Shown here: piece after piece, positions 1 through 7,448 of the stretch | Layout of the letters: each line of letters starts with the position of its first letter | Position numbering within the stretch: the stretch's first letter is position 1 | Assembly: GCA_035547915.1 (NCBI GenBank) | Contig: DASZTS010000074.1 | Span: 1 to 16,198, forward strand | Length of the DNA stretch: 16,198 nucleotides | Direction of reading: 5' to 3' | From: DASSFG01 sp035547915 | GTDB taxonomy: Bacteria; Planctomycetota; Planctomycetia; Pirellulales; JAICIG01 | Notes under the pieces: generated by a model | The model's database searches: none | What the model was told of the DNA's origin: nothing | Seen by the model: only the letters and a program-made list of their open reading frames with translations | Position numbers and translations under genes: made by a program

Positions 1-41
1 TGGGAAGTGCGAGGGACAAACTACCACACGCTGTTCCGGAG
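1..41. repeat. 41-bp direct repeat, left copy (identical to window end)
   Basis: The first 41 bases are identical, in the same orientation, to positions 16158-16198. A perfect terminal repeat of this length is what an assembler leaves when a contig closes on itself with a 41-base overlap. It could also be a true tandem or dispersed repeat. The repeat lies in non-coding DNA and has no visible internal inverted structure, so it does not look like the end of a transposon. Confidence 0.9.
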
Positions 42-125
42 CGCTGGCTCAACCAGTGGCTGCGACAAGCCCAGCACCTTTGCTCACTCCCCAGGTCAAC
101 TGGCCCAGGGCAGCGAAAAAACAAA

Positions 126-141
126 TCCCCTTATGCACCCG
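126..141 (-). repeat. 16-bp inverted repeat, left copy
   Basis: Read on the minus strand this is CGGGTGCATAAGGGGA, which occurs exactly on the plus strand at 16058-16073. Both copies lie in non-coding DNA near the two ends of the window and would face each other if the ends are joined. It may be an operator or a dispersed repeat; its role is unknown. Confidence 0.6.
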
Positions 142-149
142 CCAACTTT

Positions 150-176
150 GGCACGCGATTGCTACAATCGGGTGCC
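150..176. other. Hairpin with 12-bp stem and 3-nt loop
   Basis: The two arms, 150-161 and 165-176, pair with a single G-G mismatch around the loop CTA (outer pairs GGCAC with GTGCC, inner pairs GATTG with CAATC). No T-run follows on either strand, so it is not a standard rho-independent terminator. It could be a regulator binding dyad or part of an RNA. The structure is plain in the sequence; the function is unknown. Confidence 0.5.
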
Positions 177-240
177 GCTCGTCTACGTCGGCTGGGCGGC
201 CATGTCTCCCTTTTTCCCGATTCCCCTATCTTGGGGCACC

Positions 241-281
241 CAAAAACGCTTCTCGACCTCGGGAAAAGTGGGGTCGAGAAA
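241..281 (-). terminator. Rho-independent terminator of the sigma factor gene
   Basis: On the minus strand a perfect 9-bp stem (TTCTCGACC at 280-272 with GGTCGAGAA at 258-250) closes a 13-nt loop and is followed by GCGTTTTTG. It starts about 32 nt after the sigma factor stop codon and points the right way, so it most likely ends that transcript. Confidence 0.8.
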
Positions 282-312
282 CCGCAAAACCGTGAGACCG
301 CCTTCGCTCGGA

Positions 313-1980
313 TCACAACCCAGGAATATCGATCTTCTCTTCCTGGGCTGCCTTGCGGAGCTTGCTTAGCGCGCGGGCTTCGATCTGACGTACCCGCTCC
401 TTGGTGACGCCCATTTCGGCGCCGACCTCCTTGAGCGTCAACGGCTCTTCGCCGCGAACCAAGCCAAAGCGCCTTTTTATAATCGTCTGCTCACGTTCGT
501 CAAGCCGCTCCAGAATCTTTCCGATCTGCTGCTCGCGTTGTTCCTGAGCATGCTCCTGTTCGTATTGATCCGAACGTTCGTCCTCGGTGGCAGAAAACAT
601 CTCTTCGTTGCTCGTGCGGAAGCGGTCGCGCCGCCGCAGCTCGTCGGGAATCGTGCGGGCGAAATTCTTCATGATCGCCCAACTGGCATACGTGCTAAAT
701 TTGTTGCCCCGCGCGAAGTCGAACTTTTCGACCGCCCGGATCAACGACATGTTGCCATCGCTGACCAACTCGAAGAAGTTGTCGACCGGCCCGACGTGCC
801 GCTTGGCGATCGAGACCACCAGCCGTAAATTGGCGCGGATGATCTGATTCTTCGTCGCGACCGCTTCCTCGTACAACTCCTCGATCTGGTCCATCAGGCC
901 GCTTTTCGCCCGAGCCGGATCGAGTTCGTCGCGCAAGGTGCTCGCCTTGTGCTTCAAGAAGTTGAACTTCCGGAACAGATGAACCTCCTGTTCCCGCGTC
1001 AACAAATTGACCTCGTACAAGCTGGCCAGATAGGGAGGTAGCCCGGCGGGCAGACGCCCCTTCTTCATGGGACCGGGCGCGACCGGCATCTCGCCCAGAC
1101 ACGTTTCATCGGCCTTCGCCTTGCGAAACAGCTCATTATCGATGAAGTCGAGCGGCAGTTCGGCGATACGCGCTGCCCGTGTTTCGTTCAGGATGCGGTA
1201 AATGCTCGTCTTCGTCCGGCCATGTTCGTTGGCCAGCGCGTCGACCGAAACTCCCCGACGATACTGCTGGTCGATCCGCCGCTTGCTGTCGTCGGAGAGG
1301 GGACCGGTGTTTTCCGGAAATACCGCCAACGATGGATGCTCGGCGTCGAACGCCTTGAGCGTGTAACGAATCGTCTCCACGCTGCGCCCGGTCCGTTCGG
1401 CGACCCGTCGCGTGACCTCGGCCGGTTGCCCGCCCGCCCGCGCAAGCCGCCGCGCGCGGTCGATGATGCTCGACCGCTCGTCGTCGCTGAGTTGGCTGAA
1501 ACGTGCACCGCGGCTCACGCGCTGCTCGTTCTTCTTCACGAACCGATCAACGGAACTCTGCAGAAAGCCGACCCGTTTACGGCCGTCGAACATGAATCGA
1601 CGGCTCACCAGCCCCTGCTGCCGCCAACGCGAGATCGTCTTCGTCGAGACCTTGAATTGCTTGCTCAGTTCTTCGACCGTGAGCACCTTTTCGCCTGCGG
1701 CATCGGCCGGCAGGTTCGCTGCGTCCGATACGTCCTCCACGAACAATCGCAGGTCGTGCTTGGCCTCCTCGCCCGACATCTTCGCCATCCGATGCGATTC
1801 GGGGCGGAAGTCGGTGATGCGATAGCACAGGTATTCGTAGGTGTAGGTTCGCTTGGAGTCGATCTCGGCCAACAACCGTTCCGCTCGGTTGGCCTGCTCG
1901 ACCTTCTTTTCACGCGGCGCGTAGCGCACCTGTTGGTCGCAAAGCTCGCGTAGACTCGAATTGATGTAATCTCGGTGCAT
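313..1980 (-). CDS. Sigma-70 family RNA polymerase sigma factor with N-terminal helix-turn-helix modules
   Basis: This 555-residue protein would direct RNA polymerase to promoters. The C-terminal half carries sigma signatures: a region 1.2-like stretch (about 311-346), region 2 (about 380-450, including NLRLVVSIAKRH and KFSTYASW) and region 4 (about 487-545, including VTKERVRQIEARALSKLR). Only about 40 charged residues separate regions 2 and 4, so region 3 is shortened or missing, and there is no acidic region 1.1. The N-terminal half has a MerR/excisionase-like helix-turn-helix (about 99-148, LSKQFKVSTKTISRWRQQG) and two more likely helix-turn-helix segments (about 165-210 and 228-266). Aligned with E. 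coli RpoD, W434, Q437 and T440 of the -10 reader become A435, K438 and A441, while the -35 readers E585 and R588 are kept. The start at 1980 is chosen because GGAG lies 7 nt upstream; the frame stays open 51 codons further but that stretch looks non-coding. It is probably an alternative sigma factor. Confidence 0.9.
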   Translation of the reverse strand: MHRDYINSSLRELCDQQVRYAPREKKVEQANRAERLLAEIDSKRTYTYEYLCYRITDFRPESHRMAKMSGEEAKHDLRLFVEDVSDAANLPADAAGEKVLTVEELSKQFKVSTKTISRWRQQGLVSRRFMFDGRKRVGFLQSSVDRFVKKNEQRVSRGARFSQLSDDERSSIIDRARRLARAGGQPAEVTRRVAERTGRSVETIRYTLKAFDAEHPSLAVFPENTGPLSDDSKRRIDQQYRRGVSVDALANEHGRTKTSIYRILNETRAARIAELPLDFIDNELFRKAKADETCLGEMPVAPGPMKKGRLPAGLPPYLASLYEVNLLTREQEVHLFRKFNFLKHKASTLRDELDPARAKSGLMDQIEELYEEAVATKNQIIRANLRLVVSIAKRHVGPVDNFFELVSDGNMSLIRAVEKFDFARGNKFSTYASWAIMKNFARTIPDELRRRDRFRTSNEEMFSATEDERSDQYEQEHAQEQREQQIGKILERLDEREQTIIKRRFGLVRGEEPLTLKEVGAEMGVTKERVRQIEARALSKLRKAAQEEKIDIPGL

Positions 1981-2717
1981 GATTGTTCTCCATCCAGTCT
2001 CACGGCGCTCCATGCGCTTGCCGCGGCCTGTTCTCTTGCCGCCGCTCGGGGCGGCCTCGACGCTCAACCAGAGTGCGTCCTTCCCTTCTTCCTCACCCTT
2101 CCTCACCAAAAAACCCGTCCCGAACCCTGCCACTTTTGTCCGAACGGACGAGTCGACGAATACCGGCAGCTAAAAGCGGGCCACTTAAAAGTCAAGTCTC
2201 ACGAATCGCTCAAAGGGTGACCCATCCTGACTTTTCCGCGCAATCGTTCTACGTAGTAAGGTGTCATCTAGCCTAAAGATGTTCGCCGGCCATCGCCCCA
2301 TTCTTGGGCCGCCGGAGGTGTCCTGGCCGGTATTTTACGACCACAAACCATTACTGAGCAATGTATTGCGACGCCCTGATCGCGCTGGGGCTCCTTTTCG
2401 AGATTCTGTTTCTAATCGTGGGCTGGTGGAAGCAAACGGGCCGCATAGTTACACAAACGGGGGGAACAATGGTCATTGGCGTCCCTGGGAAGGACGAAAA
2501 CGGCTGGCTTCCCGGCCGGCGCCGGACAGTTGGTTGTGTAGCGATAAACGTACTCGGTGTCTAATTTTGAGACTCTTTTGGACTATTTCGGTTCCCATCC
2601 ATCCCGGCCACGTCGATCCTTTCCATTTAACTCTACCATTCGGGCCGGTCGATCTAGCCCAGGTGCTGCCCACCGGAGTGGCCCCGGGCGGCCAAATCTC
2701 GTCGCGAGCGCATCATC
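1981..2717. other. 737-bp divergent intergenic region
   Basis: This gap lies between the divergently transcribed sigma gene and the exported protein gene at 2718, so it should hold both promoters. On the minus strand, TTGACT (around 2195) resembles a -35 box but has no good -10 box at 17 nt. On the plus strand, TCTAAT (around 2560) resembles a -10 box without a clear -35 box. A 67-codon plus-strand frame at 2361-2564 starts with a hydrophobic stretch that could form a membrane helix, but it lacks a convincing ribosome binding site. I see no RNA gene or mobile element. Confidence 0.5.
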
Positions 2718-4103
2718 ATGCCGTCAGTCCGTACTGCGCCCTTCCTGACCTGCTGTCTGGCCCTGGCCGCAATCGGCCGAACCGACGCCGCCGAAAAGGC
2801 TTATCCCTTGCTTGCCGGCGCGGCGCCGGGCGAGGCGGTTCGTGTCGAGGCGCAACTGGAGGTCGGCGGCGACGTCAAATTGACCGATGACGGCAAGCCC
2901 CGCAGTTTGCGGATGAGCGTTTCCGCCCAAATCGATTACGACGAAAAGGCATTGGATATTCGCCGCGACGAGAAATATCCGTATCGCTCCGCGCGGTTTT
3001 ACCGGCGAGCTCGAGCGGCCATCAAGATCGACGAAGGCGGCATCGAACCTGCCCTGCGAGAGGAACGCCGACTCGTCGTCGCCGACGAATCGGGCGGGCA
3101 GGTCAAGCTCTACAGCCCCTCGGGACCGCTGACGCGCGAAGAACTCGATCTCATCGACCTGCCCGCGAACAGCTTGTTGCTCGACCGCCTCTTGCCGGAG
3201 CGACCCGTCAAGATCGGCGACCACTGGCGGCACGACGACGGTCTGATAGCCGAACTGCTGTGTCTCGATGTCGTGAGCCAGAGCGACGTGGAGAGCCGGC
3301 TCAAGGAAGTGAGCGGCGACCGGGCACGCATCGAGCTGGCTGGCCATGTGCTCGGGGCCGTCGGCGGCGTGGCTACCGAGATCGAGGTCAAAGCCAAGTA
3401 CCGTTACGATTTTCAGCAACGCCGTGTCACCGGTCTGGGATTGCTCGTCAAAGAGAAGCGGGCCATCGGACCAGTGAATACGGGGCTCGACGTTGTCGCC
3501 AAGCTACAACTCGCTCTCGGCCCGGCCGAGGATGCCCGCGAATTGAGCGACACCGCGCTTGCCAAGCTGCCGCTCGATCCGCAGCCCGAGTTACTCGCGC
3601 TGGCCTGCCAGGCGCCCACCAAGAAATTCCATATCTACCACGACCGTGACTGGCACTTGATGGCCGATGCCGGCGAGTTGCTGGCCCTGCGTTTTCTCGA
3701 CCGTGGCGAGTTGGTGGCCCAGTGCAATGTCTCGTCACTGGCCGATGTCGAGCCCGGCAAGGAGCCGACACTGGCCACGTTCCAGCACGATCTCGAGCGT
3801 TCGCTGGGAAAGAGTTTCGAACGGTTCGTCACCGTGAGCGAAGGGACGAGTTCGGTCGGCCACCACATCTACCGTGTGATCGCCGAAGGCCGCGTCGCCG
3901 ACCTGCCGATCCAATGGCATTATTACCTGGTCGCCGACCCCGAAGGGCATTTGGCCGTCTTCGCCTTCACGGTCGAAGCGGAGCTCGTCGAGCGTCTTGG
4001 CGAGAAGGACGAGGCGCTCGTCGCCACGATCGAGTTCGTCCCTCGCGGCAAAACGGGGCAACCGACTTCCGCCGCGGCACGGCCGAGCAGGCCGCGACGC
4101 TAG
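2718..4103 (+). CDS. Exported protein of unknown function
   Basis: The product has 461 residues. An N-terminal signal peptide is likely (hydrophobic FLTCCLALAAIG, cleavage probably after the TDA near residue 24), so it should act outside the cytoplasm. Residues 30-270 are a beta-rich region with the segment VKIGDHWRHDDG near 164-175, the style of planctomycete secreted domains that resemble DUF6263. Residues 295-442 (KKFHIYHDRDWHLM onward) have the pattern of a PsbP/Mog1-like lipoprotein fold. Both fold suggestions are from memory and uncertain. The C-terminal tail is rich in Arg, Pro and Ala. The start is the first ATG before the signal peptide, with no clear Shine-Dalgarno sequence. Its stop TAG overlaps the stop of the convergent gene on the other strand. 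Function is not recognised. Confidence 0.8.
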   Translation: MPSVRTAPFLTCCLALAAIGRTDAAEKAYPLLAGAAPGEAVRVEAQLEVGGDVKLTDDGKPRSLRMSVSAQIDYDEKALDIRRDEKYPYRSARFYRRARAAIKIDEGGIEPALREERRLVVADESGGQVKLYSPSGPLTREELDLIDLPANSLLLDRLLPERPVKIGDHWRHDDGLIAELLCLDVVSQSDVESRLKEVSGDRARIELAGHVLGAVGGVATEIEVKAKYRYDFQQRRVTGLGLLVKEKRAIGPVNTGLDVVAKLQLALGPAEDARELSDTALAKLPLDPQPELLALACQAPTKKFHIYHDRDWHLMADAGELLALRFLDRGELVAQCNVSSLADVEPGKEPTLATFQHDLERSLGKSFERFVTVSEGTSSVGHHIYRVIAEGRVADLPIQWHYYLVADPEGHLAVFAFTVEAELVERLGEKDEALVATIEFVPRGKTGQPTSAAARPSRPRR

Positions 4104-5479
4104 TTCCACCACCAGCGGTCGCCGCGCCCCTCTTCGGCTTGGGCACGCGTCGAGGCAAGCTCTTCGCTGACTTCCTTGCGCGAGGCGTCCGCCCAGGAAT
4201 TGATCTGCACCCCGCCCGATGCGCTGAGGATATAGCCCGAGCGGGCTTCCAGCACGCTCGCCTTGCTATCGACCTGCTTGGGCGTTTTGTAGCGATGGGT
4301 GGCGTATCGATCCGGCGAAAGGAGCGTCGCCAGATCGAGGCTGGCTTTGACCAACAGGTCTTCCTTGAAGATCAGGGCGGCCACGACCGCCAGATCCATG
4401 CAGTTGCGCAGCTCACCGAAGATCGGCTCCTTGAGCGACAGCTCCTCGTACTTGCGGGTCATCTGGTCGGCCCATTTCTGCGCGATCGGGCTGGACTTGC
4501 CGGTCTGCTTGCGGCTGCCGTCACCGGCCAGCAGGTCGTTCTCGCTCATGGTCTTGACGCCCTGCCCGCGCAACTGCCAAGCCAGTCCGTCACCGTCGGT
4601 GAGCAGCGGCTCGTAGTTGGTGGTCATCCACCAGCGCGGCAGCATGTTTTGTAAACCGGGGCGATTGGCCGACTTGAGCAGGTGCAGGTAGCTCGAAAAG
4701 CCTTTCACCGGCGACGGGTCGAAATTCATTCCCAGCCGTTTCATGCGGTAGTCGGCACCGAGCAGCACATGGGCGAAGCGACTATCGGCGGGCACACCAT
4801 GAAACGTGATCGCCTGCGGGCCCAGCTCGCGCGCGATCTCGTCTGCTACCGCGTGAGGGTTCCCGCCGGTCTGCACGCCGGTCTGCACGAGCTTGTCGCC
4901 CATGTTCTGAATCCGGGCCAGTCCCTCGGCGCTGGGATCGATCGAGCAGGTGATACCTCCGCGAGCCGCGGCATCGGCCGTTCGCAGGGCGACGAGCAGA
5001 TCGTCGAGCTGCATGATGGGTCGCCCCGTCGTCGCGCCCACCATGTTGCCACGGTCGTCTACCTGCCAACCCTCGGCGTAGCCAGCCAACACAACGTCGT
5101 TCTGCTCCGGATAGACCAGCACATATTCGATGCGTTGCAGTCCGGCCAGAAAGCGGAGATCGTCGGGCAACCGGCCTTCCGTACGGGCGATTTCCGCGAG
5201 TTGCTTCTCGATGCCGCGGAGTGAGATCTTGCGCAACTTTGCGGGTGCATTGAGTTCGCCCGCGATGGGCTGGAGATTGTCGAGCCACATTTGCCGCAGG
5301 CCGTTATGGTCTTTCTCGGCGTTCGACAGCACACCGGCCGCGTCGATCGAGATACCGCCCACTGCTTGTTGGAAAAACTGTCCGTTGGCTCGCACCGCCG
5401 GAGCACCGATCAACGCGATCAGCAGCGATCCACGGAGAATGCGTCGGACGAGCGCTGCGCCCCGATCAGAAGGAGCCAT
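4100..5479 (-). CDS. Exported DUF1598-like protein
   Basis: The product has 459 residues and resembles the planctomycete family DUF1598, whose biochemical role is unknown. Residues 1-32 look like a signal peptide (basic start, then GSLLIALIGAPAVRANG). The family-like core is about 105-195, with VVLAGYAEGWQVDDRGNMVG, TGRPIMQLDDLLVALR and ITCSIDPSAEGLARIQ. A conserved-looking second half (about 208-290) contains FAHVLLGADYRMKRLGM. The C-terminus ends in WWWN. The ATG is preceded by GAGG with a 5-nt spacer. A -10-like TAGAAT lies at 5537-5532 on the minus strand with a poor -35 box, giving a predicted transcript start about 45 nt upstream of the ATG. It is convergent with the exported protein gene and overlaps it by 3 bp. 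The family assignment comes from remembered motifs. Confidence 0.8.
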   Translation of the reverse strand: MAPSDRGAALVRRILRGSLLIALIGAPAVRANGQFFQQAVGGISIDAAGVLSNAEKDHNGLRQMWLDNLQPIAGELNAPAKLRKISLRGIEKQLAEIARTEGRLPDDLRFLAGLQRIEYVLVYPEQNDVVLAGYAEGWQVDDRGNMVGATTGRPIMQLDDLLVALRTADAAARGGITCSIDPSAEGLARIQNMGDKLVQTGVQTGGNPHAVADEIARELGPQAITFHGVPADSRFAHVLLGADYRMKRLGMNFDPSPVKGFSSYLHLLKSANRPGLQNMLPRWWMTTNYEPLLTDGDGLAWQLRGQGVKTMSENDLLAGDGSRKQTGKSSPIAQKWADQMTRKYEELSLKEPIFGELRNCMDLAVVAALIFKEDLLVKASLDLATLLSPDRYATHRYKTPKQVDSKASVLEARSGYILSASGGVQINSWADASRKEVSEELASTRAQAEEGRGDRWWWN

Positions 5480-5531
5480 AAAAACCTCGGACAGTCGGAG
5501 TAGACAGAAGGACGAAATGGGCTACCGCACC

Positions 5532-5537
5532 ATTCTA
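5532..5537 (-). promoter_or_regulatory. Possible -10 box for the DUF1598-like gene
   Basis: On the minus strand the hexamer TAGAAT matches five of six positions of the housekeeping -10 consensus and lies about 53 nt upstream of the ATG. The hexamer 17 nt further upstream (GTGCAA) is a weak -35 match. This is a tentative call. Confidence 0.3.
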
Positions 5538-5586
5538 ATCCCATTTTCCCGACGTTGCACCTTTTTAAACGCAGAAAATCGGGCGC

Positions 5587-5598
5587 GGCCGATCGGCC
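5587..5598. repeat. 12-bp perfect palindrome
   Basis: GGCCGATCGGCC is self-complementary and lies in the 261-bp gap between the DUF1598-like gene and the DUF2617-like gene. It could be a regulator site or chance in GC-rich DNA. The rest of this gap is GC-rich and partly self-complementary, but I see no terminator or gene in it. Confidence 0.35.
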
Positions 5599-5740
5599 TC
5601 CCGGCCACGTTCCGCCGTCGGTCGGCGCATCAAGGGAGAACGCCAACCGGCAAGGTCGGACGACGGTTCGCGAGAAATGCCGATCGGTCGGAAAATGCCC
5701 CACCGCTGGGCTCGACTGTGAACTCGACGGGGAACGCCAA

Positions 5741-6364
5741 TCAGGGAATTTCGTAGAGCGATTGGCTCTTGACGATGGCGTAGTCGTCGGGAAACGTGTG
5801 AAACGCCTGCACCAGCAAGCTGCGGTTGCGCGTTTCGACGTTCACGTAGCTCAGCGCTCCCAGCGCCATACGGCCGCTGGAGTTGAAGCGGTGCAACATG
5901 CCCTGCCGTTCGCCGTCGTGACAGAGTTCTTGCTGGAAGGTCCAAAAGACTTCCGGCTCGACCGGCTCCAACTGAAAGTTCACTTGGTACCGTGCACCAC
6001 CGCGGCATTCCACATGATCGCTGCGCTCGCCTTTGAGCCGATAATTGAGCAATCGTCGTTTCTGGGGGAGCGGGTGGTGGGCCGAGGTGGCCACTTCGGT
6101 CAGCACCAAGCCGTGGTAGCGCCAGCAGACGACGTGGCCGGCGCTGGTGATGTTGACCGTCGCTTCGTAATCTCCCCGCCGCACGGTGCGTGACGAAAAG
6201 ACCTCGAACAACTCTGGGTGCAGCGAACGCCCATAAACCTGAAACACCAACTCGGCGATTTTCGGTCGGACCGACAGCACGGCGGCAGTTCCCTCTTCAC
6301 GAACCTCGAAGGCGGCTTCGAAGCCGATGAGCATTTGCTCATTGCGGCCTAACGTTGGCGTCAT
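5741..6364 (-). CDS. DUF2617-like protein
   Basis: The product has 207 residues, with no signal peptide or membrane segment, so it is probably cytoplasmic. The core from about residue 30 (LSVRPKIAELVFQVYGRSLHPELFEV) through AGHVVCWRYHGLVLTEV and SAHHPLPQKRRLLNYRLKGE matches what I remember of DUF2617, a family of unknown function found in planctomycetes and actinobacteria. The motif ending HHPLP is the most distinctive. The start is uncertain. The ATG at 6364 has a GGAGAAGGG Shine-Dalgarno-like stretch ending 10 nt upstream, but it also overlaps a TATAAT box. If that box is a real promoter, the start would be the ATG at 6334, giving 197 residues and keeping the whole core. The gene is co-oriented with the hydrolase-like gene, 118 bp upstream. 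Confidence 0.75.
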   Translation of the reverse strand: MTPTLGRNEQMLIGFEAAFEVREEGTAAVLSVRPKIAELVFQVYGRSLHPELFEVFSSRTVRRGDYEATVNITSAGHVVCWRYHGLVLTEVATSAHHPLPQKRRLLNYRLKGERSDHVECRGGARYQVNFQLEPVEPEVFWTFQQELCHDGERQGMLHRFNSSGRMALGALSYVNVETRNRSLLVQAFHTFPDDYAIVKSQSLYEIP

Positions 6365-6391
6365 TATAAGCGCGCCCTTCTCCTGTCACAA
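6363..6391 (-). promoter_or_regulatory. Candidate promoter overlapping the start of the DUF2617-like gene
   Basis: On the minus strand TTGTGA (four of six matches to the -35 consensus) is followed after 17 nt by a perfect TATAAT at 6368-6363. Transcription would begin near 6356, downstream of the ATG at 6364 and upstream of the in-frame ATG at 6334. The match and spacing are good, but the same stretch also contains a Shine-Dalgarno-like GGAGAAGGG, so the two readings compete. Confidence 0.4.
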
Positions 6392-6482
6392 AGGGACTTT
6401 CGCGAGTTGTCGCGCTGTGGGATTTTTCAGCCTTGACAAATTTTTGCGATACGCCGTGCGAAGACGCGGCGACGCCCTTCGT

Positions 6483-7166
6483 CTAGCGCGCAAACGGCCG
6501 CGACGCAGCCGACCGTAGATGACGCTCGCACCACTGCTGCACGACGTAGTCGCACGCGACGAGCGTACCGGGTTCAGAGAATGTCCGGCTCGCGCCGACG
6601 ATCACCGCCAACTGACTGGGGCAATTGAGTCGTTCGAAGACGTGCTCGTTGTGCTCGACCAGGCAGCGATCTTTGCTGGGAACGATCAACAGCGTCGGCA
6701 CACGGATGGACCTCAGGTCGACCGGCGCCAGGTCTGGCCGACCGCAGCAGGCAACCAGCGCATCAATCTGTCCGGCGCGGCACTCGGCCACCGCGATGGC
6801 CGCGGGCACGGACCCATCGGTTGCCAGAACAGCCAGCGGCAACCGCCGCGTATCGCACCGTGATGCCAGGATATCGAGCGCTGCGTGCGCCCGACGCGCA
6901 AGCAAGGAAACATCGGCCCTCTGGCCCGCTTCTTCGGCTTCTTCCGGGGCGAGTAACTCGACGAGACACGTGGCCACACCGAGTTTTTGCAGCGACCTGG
7001 CGATCGCCTGTTGCACGGGCGACCGTCGGCTCTCGCCGCTGACATAGAACATGGCCGCCAGACCAAAGGCATCGGGTGTGACTGTGAGCGCCGCGTGAAA
7101 TTCGCGCGAGTCGAGCACGGCTTCTCCCGCGGCCCAGAAGGCGGCGTCGCGAGTCGAGCAGATCAT
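6483..7166 (-). CDS. Alpha/beta-hydrolase-like protein (dienelactone hydrolase type), probably catalytically inactive
   Basis: The product has 227 residues and follows the layout of small dienelactone-hydrolase-like proteins that often accompany phosphoribosyltransferase domains: beta strand and oxyanion loop (about 36-50), GVATCLVELLAPEE (63-76), a strand leading to the nucleophile (108-125), GRPDL (142-146), VPTLLIVPSKD with the acid D166, and VGASRTFSEPG (190-200). Compared with the remembered family pattern, the HGSG oxyanion motif reads YVSG, the nucleophile serine position reads D117 (ATDGS, with S119 two residues on), and the catalytic histidine before F196 reads R194. The fold seems intact but hydrolysis by the usual triad is unlikely. 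No signal peptide is seen. The ATG has a weak GGTG site 5 nt upstream. There is no phosphoribosyltransferase neighbour. It may act as a binding or regulatory protein; that is inference. Confidence 0.75.
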   Translation of the reverse strand: MICSTRDAAFWAAGEAVLDSREFHAALTVTPDAFGLAAMFYVSGESRRSPVQQAIARSLQKLGVATCLVELLAPEEAEEAGQRADVSLLARRAHAALDILASRCDTRRLPLAVLATDGSVPAAIAVAECRAGQIDALVACCGRPDLAPVDLRSIRVPTLLIVPSKDRCLVEHNEHVFERLNCPSQLAVIVGASRTFSEPGTLVACDYVVQQWCERHLRSAASRPFAR

Positions 7167-7363
7167 GGTTCACCAAAATCCAGTTATGAGCCTATCCGAG
7201 AACCCATTGCGCGGTGTTGCAGTTTCCAATACACCAACTCATCCCTCCACGCACTGCGCCACAAAGGTTCCAAGAAACCGAACATCCATCACGTTTTCCC
7301 GATCCGCCGGTCGTTTCTTGTCAGCCTCGAATCCATCCGGTGCCGTGCCAACACACAGCGAGG

Positions 7364-7369
7364 TATAAT
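7364..7369 (+). promoter_or_regulatory. Possible -10 box for the AI-2E/mgtE operon
   Basis: A perfect TATAAT lies 80 nt upstream of the chosen ATG at 7449, in the 282-bp gap between divergent genes. The hexamer 17 nt upstream (TGCCGT) is a poor -35 match. The same bases contain the alternative start ATG at 7368, so the box and that start exclude each other in practice. Confidence 0.3.
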
Positions 7370-7448
7370 GCGGCCGACAAATTCGTTGCGGTCGGGCGCA
7401 GATTCTGCAAAGGACGTGCCGCACAACTTTCAGCCCATTCCGACGAAT

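Larger units (their letters stand above)
1..312. other. Non-coding region downstream of the sigma factor gene
   Basis: No convincing gene is present. A 120-codon frame from position 7 on the plus strand is open but has no family resemblance and runs across a transcription terminator and into the antisense of the sigma gene. The region holds the left copy of the 41-bp repeat, one arm of a 16-bp inverted repeat (126-141), a 12-bp-stem hairpin (150-176) and the sigma gene terminator (241-281). If the molecule is circular, this region joins the non-coding stretch after 15919 into a gap of about 550 bp. Confidence 0.6.

Noticed and set aside
7..369. 120-codon frame at the left end
   Set aside because: It has no family resemblance, runs through the sigma gene terminator and ends antisense to the sigma gene.
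2361..2564. 67-codon frame with a hydrophobic N-terminus in the large intergenic gap
   Set aside because: It could encode a small membrane protein, but there is no convincing ribosome binding site and its second half does not look coding. Ribosome profiling or conservation would be needed.
3722..4654. 310-codon plus-strand frame spanning two convergent genes
   Set aside because: It overlaps the 3' halves of two well-supported genes in other frames and has an Arg/Gly/Ala-rich composition typical of shadow frames.
6987..7448. Upstream in-frame extension of the first AI-2E gene
   Set aside because: Most of it overlaps the antisense hydrolase-like gene and has no coding character. Only the part from the ATG at 7368 remains a realistic alternative.
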